Shown: positions 17,421 through 26,244 of the stretch, one piece after another | Position numbering within the stretch: position 1 is the stretch's first letter | Layout of the letters: each line of letters begins with the position of its first letter | Assembly: GCA_050179115.1 (NCBI GenBank) | Contig: JBFXFL010000001.1 | Coordinates: forward strand, 62,001-126,000 | Length of the DNA stretch: 64,000 bases | Origin: JAGPUQ01 sp050179115 | GTDB lineage: Bacteria; Pseudomonadota; Gammaproteobacteria; Pseudomonadales; Porticoccaceae | Reading direction: 5' to 3' | The notes under the pieces: generated by a model | Databases searched by the model: none | Told to the model about the DNA's origin: nothing | The model's input: the letters and a program-made list of their open reading frames with translations, nothing else | Made by a program: the position numbers and the translations under genes

Positions 17421-19571
17421 ATGTGGCGGTCCGATAACATCCAGTCACAAGTGACAACTCAACCCGGTAATGGTGCATTGAAGGTATTAACTACCCTTTC
17501 AGACCAGGTGGACAAGCTCGCGAGCCTGCTCCGGAGCAACGCTGAGGAAATCGATCTCCGGGTAATCGAAACCGCGGACCTGGATGCAACCACCCACGAC
17601 GCCGAACTACTGCTGGCCGGCTACGCCAGCGACGCCGACCGTGCGCTGGCACGCGCCCTGCTCGGCCATTTAAAAAATCTCGCGCTGGACATTCCCGTCG
17701 TTTTGCTGGTTGCCCTTCCGGACCGGGAGCGCGTTGTCGAGGGACTCCGTATCGGCGCCGAGGATGTCATCCTGCTCGACGACGATCAGCATCTTCTGCG
17801 GGTCATCAAGCGCGCCCTGTCGGCGCGTGCCGAGCGTCAGGAACGCAACTTCTGGCAACGTCAGTTCGCGGTATCCGAGCGGCGCTGCGAGCGCCTGATG
17901 GACAGTTCCCGCGACGCCATCGCCCTGATCAGTGATGGTGTATATACCTATGTCAACGATGCTTACGCCCTCATGCTCGGTCATCACGGCACCGAGGATC
18001 TGATCCTGTCGCCGGTAATCGACAGCGTCCATCCGGACAACCACCGGGAATTGAAACCCCTGATGAAGCCGTTGTCAGCCGCCGAGCCGATCCCGTCCGA
18101 GCGCAAGACCTTCCGCATGCTCGGCAGCAACGGCACGGATTTCGTCATCGAAATGCAGGTAGGCCAGATCCAGTACCAGGGCGAGCCGACGGTCCAGTTG
18201 ATCGCCTACCAGAAAGATCTCGCGGTACAGCCCGGATTTTCCGGCGCGGGACCCCCAACGGATGGCAGCGAAGGGGACCCGGCGCTGATCGAGTGCCGGC
18301 AAGTCAACCTCAAACGCATGACCGACTATATCCACAGGGCCATGCGCGAAGCCGTGGGCACGCAAAGGCCCTGGCTCCTGCATTATGTGCGGATTGACGA
18401 ATTCGATAGCCTGCAGGGAGACTCCGGCGTCCACGCGGCGGAAGCGGCAATGTTCGCCGCGTGGCAATTTCTGCGCACCCAGCTCGACCCGTCCGTCCCG
18501 CTGGGACGGGTCAGGGACAATGCGTTCCTGTTTCTGACCTCGGATCGCACCCCCGCGGATGCGCGCCAGGGCGCTGAAACCCTGTGCCAGAATCTGGATC
18601 GCGAAGTCTTTGATCTCGGCGACCTGAGTGTGAATCTGCACTTCAGTCTGGGCATCACCGCGATCGACGATGATGCGGAGCAGCCGACCAACTGGATGGA
18701 CCGCTGCCTGAAGGCGGTACGCGCGCTGGATACCGAGGGGAGCGCCGGCACCAGCACCCGAGTGCGACTGTTCGAGGATCTTTATCCCACGAGCCTCGGC
18801 AGCCTGAACGAAGAGCACAACCTCAAACAGTTTGTGCGCCAGATGCTGGAGCAAAAAATGCTCGGTCTGGTGTATCAGCCCATCGTCGCCCTACAGCATC
18901 AGGCACACGAGGATTTCGAGGTCTTCACCCGGCAGACCATCGCCGAACTCCCGCCCGGCATTCCCCAGGACCTGTTCCGGCGTGCGTTTCGCACCAATGT
19001 TGCCGGAGACCTGGACCGCTGGGCCATCCTCGAGTCCTTCAAGGCACTGAAAAACCGGCTCGCCAGTCATCCCAACACGCGATTGTTCCTGAAAATCAGT
19101 GCCGTGTCGCTGCGCGACACGAGCTTCATTCCCTGGCTCAGAATTTCCTTTCAGGCCGCAGGACTGACATCGAAACACCTGGCGTTCCAGATCGAGGAAA
19201 AGGATGTCAGCCTGGCTGTCGCCAGCACCCGCAACCTGTCGGCGCAACTCCGCAGCCTGGATATTCCGCTGGGACTGACCCACTACGGACTATCCAGTTC
19301 ACCCGGCCGGATTTTTGCCGATCTGCAGTTCGATTTCGCCAAACCCGACCAGTCCCTTGTGCTCCGCGCCGGCACCAGCACCGAGGGTGTCGAACAGTTG
19401 AGTGCCTGCATCACCGCCGCCAAGGCGGCAGGAGTCAGCGTCATAGTGCCCTTCGTCGAAGATGCCGCGATCATCCCGCTGTTGTGGAAGCTCGGCGTCG
19501 ACCATATCCAGGGCTACTACATCCAGAGTCCCGGCCCGACCATGGATTACGATTTCAGCGGTCAGGAATGA
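17421..19571 (+). CDS. fimX: FimX-like degenerate GGDEF/EAL c-di-GMP receptor
   Basis: 716 aa. Order: receiver-like domain (about 1-140), PAS domain (about 155-265), degenerate GGDEF (about 290-455, with RVRDNAF at 363-369 where an active enzyme has R-x-GGDEF) and degenerate EAL (about 470-710, EVF at 500-502 in place of EAL). The C-terminal GYYIQSPGPTMDYDF resembles FimX. Loss of both catalytic motifs fits a c-di-GMP-binding protein that controls type IV pilus assembly, as FimX does. Neighbours (PilZ-like gene before, serB after) match the known fimX locus. Its last 10 bases overlap convergent serB. Confidence 0.85.
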   Translation: MWRSDNIQSQVTTQPGNGALKVLTTLSDQVDKLASLLRSNAEEIDLRVIETADLDATTHDAELLLAGYASDADRALARALLGHLKNLALDIPVVLLVALPDRERVVEGLRIGAEDVILLDDDQHLLRVIKRALSARAERQERNFWQRQFAVSERRCERLMDSSRDAIALISDGVYTYVNDAYALMLGHHGTEDLILSPVIDSVHPDNHRELKPLMKPLSAAEPIPSERKTFRMLGSNGTDFVIEMQVGQIQYQGEPTVQLIAYQKDLAVQPGFSGAGPPTDGSEGDPALIECRQVNLKRMTDYIHRAMREAVGTQRPWLLHYVRIDEFDSLQGDSGVHAAEAAMFAAWQFLRTQLDPSVPLGRVRDNAFLFLTSDRTPADARQGAETLCQNLDREVFDLGDLSVNLHFSLGITAIDDDAEQPTNWMDRCLKAVRALDTEGSAGTSTRVRLFEDLYPTSLGSLNEEHNLKQFVRQMLEQKMLGLVYQPIVALQHQAHEDFEVFTRQTIAELPPGIPQDLFRRAFRTNVAGDLDRWAILESFKALKNRLASHPNTRLFLKISAVSLRDTSFIPWLRISFQAAGLTSKHLAFQIEEKDVSLAVASTRNLSAQLRSLDIPLGLTHYGLSSSPGRIFADLQFDFAKPDQSLVLRAGTSTEGVEQLSACITAAKAAGVSVIVPFVEDAAIIPLLWKLGVDHIQGYYIQSPGPTMDYDFSGQE

Positions 19572-20785
19572 GGAGTGCGTGCATCCTGATCGCTGATTCC
19601 CATCAGATAAAGAATGCTGTCGAGCCCGAGCTGGGAGATCGACTGCTTGGCACTGGCCCGTACGATGGGCTTGGCCCGGAAAGCAATGCCCAGTCCCGCG
19701 ACCCCCAGCATCAGTAAATCATTGGCGCCATCGCCGACCGCGATCGTCTGCTCCAGGCTGATTCCCTCACGCGCCGCCAGTTGCCGCAGCAGTTCAGCCT
19801 TGCGCGCTGCATCGACGATTTCACCACGAACCTCGCCGGTGACCACGCCGTCGCGAATTTCCAGCTCGTTGGCGAACAGATAATCGATGCCGAGCCTTGC
19901 CTGGATACGCTCGCCAATGCAGCTGAAGCCGCCGGACAGAATGGCGGTCTTGTACCCGAGTTTTTTCAGGGTGGCGATCAGATGCTCGGCTCCCTCGGTG
20001 AGCGTCAAGCCGGCGTAGACAGCATCCAGCACCGCTTCCGGCAAGCCTTTCAACAGCGCAAGCCGCTCCCGAAAACTCGCGCGAAAATCGAGCTCCCCGC
20101 GCATCGCGCGTTCGGTGATCGCAGTCACCTGAGGCCCAACGCCGGCGCGCAGCGCCAGTTCGTCGATCACCTCGTTTTCGATCAGCGTCGAATCCATGTC
20201 GAACGCCACCAGCCGGCGATGGCGGCGGAAAATGCTGTCCTCCTGATACGCGATGTCGATATCGAGGGCGGTCGACAGCTCCAGCAGCGATGAGCGGAAT
20301 TGCGCCAGATCCGGCGTCTCGCCGCGCACCGAAAACTCGACGCAGGCCTTGCTGTCGCGCGCGGCGGACTCCAGCGCCACCCGCCCGGAAAGTCGCACGA
20401 TCTTGTCGATATTGAGTCCGTGCGCCGAGATCACCGCCGTCACCCGCGCGATGTGCTCGGCGAGAATGGCGCGCGCGAGCAGCGTGACGATATGGCGCGG
20501 CTTGCCCTGTTGGCCAACCCAGTGGCGATAGGCGGCGTCGGAAACGGGCTCGAAGCGGACTTCGAGCCCCAGCGCGCGCAGGGTGGCGCGCAACTCCTCC
20601 ATGGCCGCACCCACTTCGCGCTGCTGCGGCACCCAGGCCAGCAGACCGAGATTCAGGGTGTCGTGAATCACCGCCTGCCCGATATCCAGCACCGTGGCGC
20701 CGTGCTGGGCGAGCACCGCCGACACCGCGCTGGTGACGCCGGGACGATCGGGGCCGGACACATTGACCAGCAGAATCTCGGTCAT
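19562..20785 (-). CDS. serB: Phosphoserine phosphatase SerB with N-terminal ACT domains
   Basis: 407 aa. The N-terminal half contains two ACT-like regulatory regions (VNVSGPDRPGVTSAVSAVL and a second around RVTAVISAHGLNIDKI). The C-terminal HAD phosphatase has DMDSTLIENEVIDELA, ILSGGF and GDGANDLLML. It makes serine from phosphoserine. The ATG at 20785 is chosen because the longer frame overlaps the SDR gene. The length matches Pseudomonas-type SerB rather than the shorter E. coli form. Confidence 0.95.
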   Translation of the reverse strand: MTEILLVNVSGPDRPGVTSAVSAVLAQHGATVLDIGQAVIHDTLNLGLLAWVPQQREVGAAMEELRATLRALGLEVRFEPVSDAAYRHWVGQQGKPRHIVTLLARAILAEHIARVTAVISAHGLNIDKIVRLSGRVALESAARDSKACVEFSVRGETPDLAQFRSSLLELSTALDIDIAYQEDSIFRRHRRLVAFDMDSTLIENEVIDELALRAGVGPQVTAITERAMRGELDFRASFRERLALLKGLPEAVLDAVYAGLTLTEGAEHLIATLKKLGYKTAILSGGFSCIGERIQARLGIDYLFANELEIRDGVVTGEVRGEIVDAARKAELLRQLAAREGISLEQTIAVGDGANDLLMLGVAGLGIAFRAKPIVRASAKQSISQLGLDSILYLMGISDQDARTPHS

Positions 20786-20829
20786 TGGCGATCCGCCGTC
20801 TCGCCCGATCCCGGGACTATCGTCTTCAC

Positions 20830-21600
20830 TCAGCGCGGCTGCATGCGAATGGCGCCATCGATGCGGATGGTCTCGCCATTGATGTAGCCGTTTTCCACGA
20901 TATGCACGGCCAGTCGGCCGTATTCGCTCGGCTGGCCCAGCCGCGCCGGGTTGGGAACGCTGGCGGCGAGCGACGCCCGCACATTGTCCGGCATCGACAT
21001 CAGCAGCGGCGTCGCCATGATGCCGGGCGCGATGGTATTCACCCGAATGCCGAGCGACGCCAGATCCCGCGCCATCGGCAGGGTCATGCCCACCACCCCG
21101 CCCTTGCTGGCGGAATAGGCGCACTGGCCAACCTGGCCTTCGTAAGCGGCGACTGATGCGGTGTGGATGATCACGCCGCGCTCGCCGTTTTCCAGCTCGT
21201 TCTTCGCCATCGCGGCCGCTGCGCAGCGCGCCACGTTGAAGCTGCCGGTGAGGTTGATGCCGATGATCTTGGTGAAATCCTCGAGCGGCATGGGCGCACT
21301 GTCGCGGTCGAGAATTTTCTTGGCCGGGCCAATTCCGGCACAGTTCACCAGCACATGGATGGCGCCGAACTGCGCCACCACCTGCGCGATGGCCGCTTCC
21401 ACCGCAATCGCCGCAGCGACATCGACGGAATGGAACACGGCCCGATCCGCGCCCAGTTGCGCCACCGCCTCGGCGCCCGCCGCCGCGTTGAGATCGAAAA
21501 TCGCTATTCGCGCGCCCCGGCGCGCCAGTTCATCCACGGTGGCGCGGCCCAAACCCGATGCGCCGCCGGTCACCACAGCTACCTTGTTTTGCAAATCCAC
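20830..21600 (-). CDS. Short-chain dehydrogenase, type II 3-hydroxyacyl-CoA dehydrogenase-like
   Basis: 256 aa Rossmann oxidoreductase. The NAD motif is TGGASGLG, followed by an acidic FDLN typical of NAD rather than NADP preference. Then NCAGIG and the catalytic Ser (HTASVAAYEGQVGQ) and Tyr/Lys pair (YSASK). The substrate-loop layout resembles 3-hydroxyacyl-CoA / 17-beta-hydroxysteroid dehydrogenase type 10 enzymes. A role in acyl-CoA or branched-chain or ring degradation is inferred from this and from the CoA-transferases nearby. A palindromic operator lies just upstream. Confidence 0.87.
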   Translation of the reverse strand: MDLQNKVAVVTGGASGLGRATVDELARRGARIAIFDLNAAAGAEAVAQLGADRAVFHSVDVAAAIAVEAAIAQVVAQFGAIHVLVNCAGIGPAKKILDRDSAPMPLEDFTKIIGINLTGSFNVARCAAAAMAKNELENGERGVIIHTASVAAYEGQVGQCAYSASKGGVVGMTLPMARDLASLGIRVNTIAPGIMATPLLMSMPDNVRASLAASVPNPARLGQPSEYGRLAVHIVENGYINGETIRIDGAIRMQPR

Positions 21601-21623
21601 GGCTGTCTCCTCGCTACTTGAGT

Positions 21624-21643
21624 AACGTTACCCGGGTAACGTT
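21624..21643. promoter_or_regulatory. Perfect 20-bp palindromic operator upstream of the SDR gene
   Basis: AACGTTACCC followed by its exact reverse complement GGGTAACGTT. It ends 24 bp before the SDR ATG, within the expected promoter. The size and symmetry fit a TetR-type regulator of fatty-acid or acyl-CoA metabolism. The regulator gene is not in the window. The spacing to the divergent phosphoribosyltransferase gene is about 175 bp. Confidence 0.7.
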
Positions 21644-21817
21644 CGGTTGGAAAAATTGTCCGGGCCAGTTATACGCCGCCGACGCCAATCCGCAAAAGGT
21701 TCGCCGATTGCGCGCTCGCTGCAGGCCGGCCATTGTCGGGAAAACCCCGTAGCCCGGCAACCGCGCCGACGGGCTACACTCGCGTGCCACTCCTGTACCG
21801 ATCGGGTTGCCGCATCC

Positions 21818-22369
21818 ATGCACAAGGTGTTCATCAGCGCCGAGGCGCTGCTCGCCGCCAGCTTCCGTCTGGCAATCCAGGTCCATGCCAGCGGCTATGT
21901 TCCCGATCTCATCCTCGGCATCTGGCGCGGCGGCAGCCCGATTGCGATTGCGGTACACGAGTACTTCGCCTTTCGCGGCCACGCTTGCGAGCACTTCCCG
22001 GTACGGGTCAGCTCGTACACCGGCATCGGCGCGCAGGCCGACCGGATCGCCATCCACGGCCTGCCCGGGCTGCTGCCGCAACTGGCCGACATGCAGCGCC
22101 TGCTGGTGGTCGACGATGTGCTGGATACGGGACGCAGCCTGGAAGCGCTGCTGAACACGCTGGGCTCGGTGCCGGGAACGCGGGAAATCCGCAGCGCCTG
22201 CCCCTGGTACAAACCGGCACGCAATCGCACCCGCATCGTTCCGGACTATTACCTGCACGAGACGGCGGACTGGCTGGTCTTCCCCCACGAACTGGCGGGA
22301 CTCAGCACGGCGGAAATCCGCGCCGGCAAGGGCGCACTGGGTGCCCTGCTGCTGGATCGGGAATCCTAA
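21818..22369 (+). CDS. Phosphoribosyltransferase of the hypoxanthine/xanthine type
   Basis: 183 aa. A type I PRTase fold is shown by the PRPP motif LLVVDDVLDTGRS (about residues 95-107) and the early loop LILGIWRGGSPIA. The usual reaction is nucleobase + PRPP to nucleotide, with hypoxanthine, guanine or xanthine as likely bases. The ATG at 21818 is chosen, since the longer frame reads through the operator region and has no family character. Stand-alone gene, divergent from the SDR. Confidence 0.78.
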   Translation: MHKVFISAEALLAASFRLAIQVHASGYVPDLILGIWRGGSPIAIAVHEYFAFRGHACEHFPVRVSSYTGIGAQADRIAIHGLPGLLPQLADMQRLLVVDDVLDTGRSLEALLNTLGSVPGTREIRSACPWYKPARNRTRIVPDYYLHETADWLVFPHELAGLSTAEIRAGKGALGALLLDRES

Positions 22370-22406
22370 CCGACGCGGGAGGTCGTGTCCTGCGCCGGTC
22401 GCCGTC

Positions 22407-23648
22407 TCAGACGCTCGCCACGGTCGCGACCCCCGCGGGCAGCGGCTCGGATACCAGAACGCCTTCCGCTTCCAGCGCGGCCACCTCGGCGATCGTCAAA
22501 CCGGCAAGTTGGGAGAATACTTCGCGGTTGTGCTCGCCCAGATAGGGCGCCTGCAGATCCAGCGGCTCGGGAAAGTCGGAGAAGCGCAGGGGAATCCCCG
22601 GGATTTGCAGGTCGCCGTAACCGCGGTCGTGGATGGTGCGCACCACCTCGCGCTCGATCAGGTGAGGGTGTTCCATGGCTTCGGGCACACTCAGTACCGG
22701 CGCCACCGGCACATGCATGTCCTCCAGCAAACGCAGGGCATCGTCGCGATCGTAGTCCCTGAGCCAGTCCTCGATGATGGCGACGATCTCGAGGCGATTC
22801 TGGACACGCTTGGCGTTGGTGTCGTAATTGGGGTTATCGACCAGATCATCGCGGCCCATAGCCTTGCACAGCGGCACCCACTGCCGGGCCATCACCACCA
22901 TGAACAGGTAGCCATCGCGACATTTGAACAGCCCGAGCGGCGCGGCCGCGTAATGATGGTGGCCGGAACGCCTGGGCACGATCTTGCCCTTGCTGCCCGA
23001 GTAGGCCTGCACATTGATCTCGTGGCTGTGGAAATAGGAATCCAGCAGCGAGATGTCGATGTACTGTCCGCGCCCGGTCTTGTAGCGGTACAGCAGCGCA
23101 GCATTGATCGCCGCGAGCGCATGCACCCCCGCGCTGACGTCGCCGATACCCAGCATCGGAAAATACGGCGGCTGATCGGGATCGCCGATCATGTCCATGA
23201 CACCCGACACCGCCATGGCGATGTAATCGAAGCCCGGCAACTCGGACAGCGGACCGGTCTGACCGAATGCCGAGATCGAGCACATGATCAATTCGGGATT
23301 GATCTGACGCGCCACGTCCCAACCGAGCCCCAGACGGGAAATCGCGCCCGGCGAAAAATTCTCGAGCAGCACATCGCAGGACTTGATCAGCTCCTTGATG
23401 AGCGCAAGTCCCTTGGGATTGCGAATATCCACGCAGACGCTTTTCTTGCCGCGATTCTGCTGGATGTAGTAACCGCTGCGGCCGGCGCGACGGTGCGGCA
23501 GCTGGTGGGTGGGATCACCGGCGGGCGCGAGCTCCACCTTGATCACCTCGGCGCCCATTTCCGCCAGCAGGCGGGTGGTGGTCGGGCCGGCCAGAAACTG
23601 GGTGAAATCCAGTATCCGGTAACCCTCCATCATGTACTTGGGTTGCAT
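22407..23648 (-). CDS. Family III CoA-transferase, tandem copy 4 of 4
   Basis: 413 aa. The N-terminal YRILDFTQFLAGPTTTRLLAEMGAEVIKVE, the YIQQNRGKKSVCVD segment, the MCSISAFGQTGP block and the Asp candidate in GIGDVSAGVHAL (nucleophile that forms the aspartyl-CoA thioester) are all present. Closely similar to the next three upstream genes, and last in the leftward cluster. Tandem retention with intact motifs suggests related but distinct acid substrates, perhaps successive intermediates of one pathway. The substrate is not known. Confidence 0.9.
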   Translation of the reverse strand: MQPKYMMEGYRILDFTQFLAGPTTTRLLAEMGAEVIKVELAPAGDPTHQLPHRRAGRSGYYIQQNRGKKSVCVDIRNPKGLALIKELIKSCDVLLENFSPGAISRLGLGWDVARQINPELIMCSISAFGQTGPLSELPGFDYIAMAVSGVMDMIGDPDQPPYFPMLGIGDVSAGVHALAAINAALLYRYKTGRGQYIDISLLDSYFHSHEINVQAYSGSKGKIVPRRSGHHHYAAAPLGLFKCRDGYLFMVVMARQWVPLCKAMGRDDLVDNPNYDTNAKRVQNRLEIVAIIEDWLRDYDRDDALRLLEDMHVPVAPVLSVPEAMEHPHLIEREVVRTIHDRGYGDLQIPGIPLRFSDFPEPLDLQAPYLGEHNREVFSQLAGLTIAEVAALEAEGVLVSEPLPAGVATVASV

Positions 23649-23691
23649 CTACATTCACCTCTGGCAGCTTGGGAAACCTGGGTTATCGGAC

Positions 23692-24909
23692 TCACACCGG
23701 TTTTGAAAACAGCACCTTGCGACTTTCGAGATCCCGCACCTGTTCAAGCGGATACTTCAGAAAGCGCTGGAGAATTTCCGCATTGTGTTCGCCCAACAGC
23801 GGCGCCTGAATATTTTCGTCCACTTCGTATTTGGAAAACCGCAGCGGCATGCCGGGAATCTTGAATTTCCCCAGCAGGCGATCGTCGATCTCGCGGACGG
23901 TGCGGCGTTCGATCATGTGGGGATGCGCCATGGCCTGGGGCACCGAGAGAATGGGCGCGCAGGGTATGCGGGCGCCTTCGAGTATTGCCAGTGCCGCAGC
24001 ATCCGACGGCAGCGTCTGCAACCAGCCCTCGATGATCGCAATCATCTCTTCGCGATTGACCATGCGCGCATCGTTGTCGACGAATTTCGGATCCGCGATC
24101 AGATCTTCCCGACCCATGGCGCGGCACAGCGGCGACCACTGGTGCAGCAGCGCGAGGATCATCAGGTGGCCTTCCTTCGCCTTGAAAATGCCGCTCGGCC
24201 CCACCGCGTAGTGATGCGAGCCGCTGCGGTGGGGTTGTACCTTTCCGCCGCTGGCGGAATACGCCTGCACACTCACTTCGTGGTAATGGAAGTAGCTGTC
24301 GAGCAGCGAGATATCGAGCCACTGCCCGCCACCGTCGCGCGCCCGTTCGAGCAGCGCATAACCGATCGCGGTCAGCGCGTGGACGCCGGTGCCGACATCG
24401 CCAAATGCCAGCATGGGCATCGCGGGCGCCCGGTCGGGCTCGCCGATCAGATCGCTCACCGCCGCATAGGCCTGGGCGATGTAGTCGAAACCCGGATGCG
24501 CGGCGAGCGGCCCCTCCTGCCCGAACGCCGAGATCGAACACATGATGATCTCGGGATTGATCTCCCGCACCACGTCCCAGCCGAGACCGAGGCGACCGAC
24601 CACGCCGGGCGCGAAATTCTCGACGAACACATCGCAGTGCTTGAGCAGCTGCTTGATGATGTCCAGCCCCTCGGGAGTTTTCGGATCCAGGCACAGGCTT
24701 TTCTTGCCGCGATTCTGCTGAATGAAATAACCGCTGCGGCCATCGCGGCAGAACGGGAAATTCCGCACCGGTTCGCCGTGGGGGCCGATCTCCAGCTTGA
24801 TGACCTCGGCGCCCATCTGCACCATCAGGTTGGTGGCGGCGGGACCGGCCAGGTACTGGGTAATATCCAGCACCCGGTAACCGTCGAGCACATGTTTCGG
24901 CTGCATCAT
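23692..24909 (-). CDS. Family III CoA-transferase, tandem copy 3 of 4
   Basis: 405 aa, ATG 24909 (the next codon but one upstream of QPKHVLDGYRVLD). It has YFIQQNRGKKSLCLD, MCSISAFGQEGP and the Asp candidate in AFGDVGTGVHAL. It differs from its neighbours mainly in the substrate-facing middle part (PVRNFPFCRDGRSG) and in the C-terminal 60 residues. Separated by 43 bp from copy 4, so co-transcription is likely. Confidence 0.9.
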   Translation of the reverse strand: MMQPKHVLDGYRVLDITQYLAGPAATNLMVQMGAEVIKLEIGPHGEPVRNFPFCRDGRSGYFIQQNRGKKSLCLDPKTPEGLDIIKQLLKHCDVFVENFAPGVVGRLGLGWDVVREINPEIIMCSISAFGQEGPLAAHPGFDYIAQAYAAVSDLIGEPDRAPAMPMLAFGDVGTGVHALTAIGYALLERARDGGGQWLDISLLDSYFHYHEVSVQAYSASGGKVQPHRSGSHHYAVGPSGIFKAKEGHLMILALLHQWSPLCRAMGREDLIADPKFVDNDARMVNREEMIAIIEGWLQTLPSDAAALAILEGARIPCAPILSVPQAMAHPHMIERRTVREIDDRLLGKFKIPGMPLRFSKYEVDENIQAPLLGEHNAEILQRFLKYPLEQVRDLESRKVLFSKPV

Positions 24910-24974
24910 CAGGTTCTCATATTTTTCGTTATTGCGTTTTTTCGTTTTCGCGCCTGGACGCGGCCCGGACGCTG

Positions 24975-26189
24975 TCAGTGCGCGGCGCTGACCAGCACCC
25001 CGCCCTGCTCCAGTTCAGCGATTTGCGCGGCCCCATAACCGAGCAGATCGGTGAGAATTTCGGCGTTGTGCTCGCCGAGCAGCGGTGCCTGTAGCGGCGG
25101 CAGCTCGGGGTGGTTGGAAAACCGCAGCGGCATGCCGGGGATATCGAACTCCCCCAGCATCCGGTCGGACACCGTGCGCACCGTGCCGCGCGCACGGTGA
25201 TGGGGATGCGCAACCGCCTGGGCCACGGTGAGGATGGGCGCCACCGGCACCCGCACCGCCTGCAATGCCGCAATGGCAGCGGCATCGGTGGGGAAACCCT
25301 GCAACCAGCCTTCGATGAGCGCGATCAGCTCTTTCTGGTTCGCCACCCGCAGTTCGTTGGTCTTGAAGCGCTCGTCCTCGATCAAGTCCTCGCGACCCAT
25401 GGCCTTGCACAGTACCGGCCACTGGTGCAGCAGCGCCAGGATCATGATGTAGCCTTCGGGACCGCGGAAAATACCGGTCGGGGCCACCGCATAATGATGC
25501 GACCCGGCGCGGCGCGGCACCATGGCGCCGCCACTCGCCGAATAGGCCTGCACATTCACCTCGTGATGATGGAAATAGCAGTCCAGCAGCGAGATATCCA
25601 GGTGCTGGCCCACGCCGGTGCGATGCACATCCAGCAGCGCAAAGCCGAGCGCGCAGGCAGCATGGACGCCGGTGGTGACATCGCCGATGGCCAGCATCGG
25701 CAGACTGGGCGGCCGGTCCGGCTCGCCGATCACCGAGGTCACGCCGGCATAGGCCTGGGCGATGTAGTCGAAGCCGGACAGATGGCTGAGCGGGCCGGTC
25801 TGGCCGAAGGCTGAAATCGAACACATCACCAGCCTGGGATTCAGCTCGCGCACCACCTCCCAGCCAAAGCCCAGCCGCTCGATGACGCCCGGCGCGTAGT
25901 TCTCGATCAGCACATCGCACTGCCGGATGAGGTCGCGGATCACTTCCTTGCTGCGCGCGTCCTTGAGATCGACGCAGAGGCTTTTCTTGCCGCGATTCTG
26001 CTGCACGTAATAGGCGCTGCGCTTGTGCTTGCGGTAGGGAAACGCGCGGCTGGGATCCCCAAAGGGCGCCATTTCCACCTTGATGATCTCGGCGCCCATC
26101 TCCGCCATCAGACGGGTAGCGCTGGGGCCGGCCAGATACTGGGTGAAATCGATGATGCGGTATCCGGCCAGAATCGGTTTGGACGCCAT
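24975..26189 (-). CDS. Family III CoA-transferase, tandem copy 2 of 4
   Basis: 404 aa from ATG 26189. A longer frame to 26288 lacks family similarity in its first 33 residues and overlaps copy 1. Motifs: YRIIDFTQYLAGPSATRLM, YVQQNRGKKSLCVD, SISAFGQTGP and the Asp candidate in AIGDVTTGVHAA. The gap to copy 1 is 55 bp and to copy 3 is 65 bp. Confidence 0.9.
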   Translation of the reverse strand: MASKPILAGYRIIDFTQYLAGPSATRLMAEMGAEIIKVEMAPFGDPSRAFPYRKHKRSAYYVQQNRGKKSLCVDLKDARSKEVIRDLIRQCDVLIENYAPGVIERLGFGWEVVRELNPRLVMCSISAFGQTGPLSHLSGFDYIAQAYAGVTSVIGEPDRPPSLPMLAIGDVTTGVHAACALGFALLDVHRTGVGQHLDISLLDCYFHHHEVNVQAYSASGGAMVPRRAGSHHYAVAPTGIFRGPEGYIMILALLHQWPVLCKAMGREDLIEDERFKTNELRVANQKELIALIEGWLQGFPTDAAAIAALQAVRVPVAPILTVAQAVAHPHHRARGTVRTVSDRMLGEFDIPGMPLRFSNHPELPPLQAPLLGEHNAEILTDLLGYGAAQIAELEQGGVLVSAAH

Positions 26190-26244
26190 GCCCCTGCCCT
26201 CGTTGCGATCGGTTGTAAGTGTGGCTCGGGTTCCGATACCGCTC

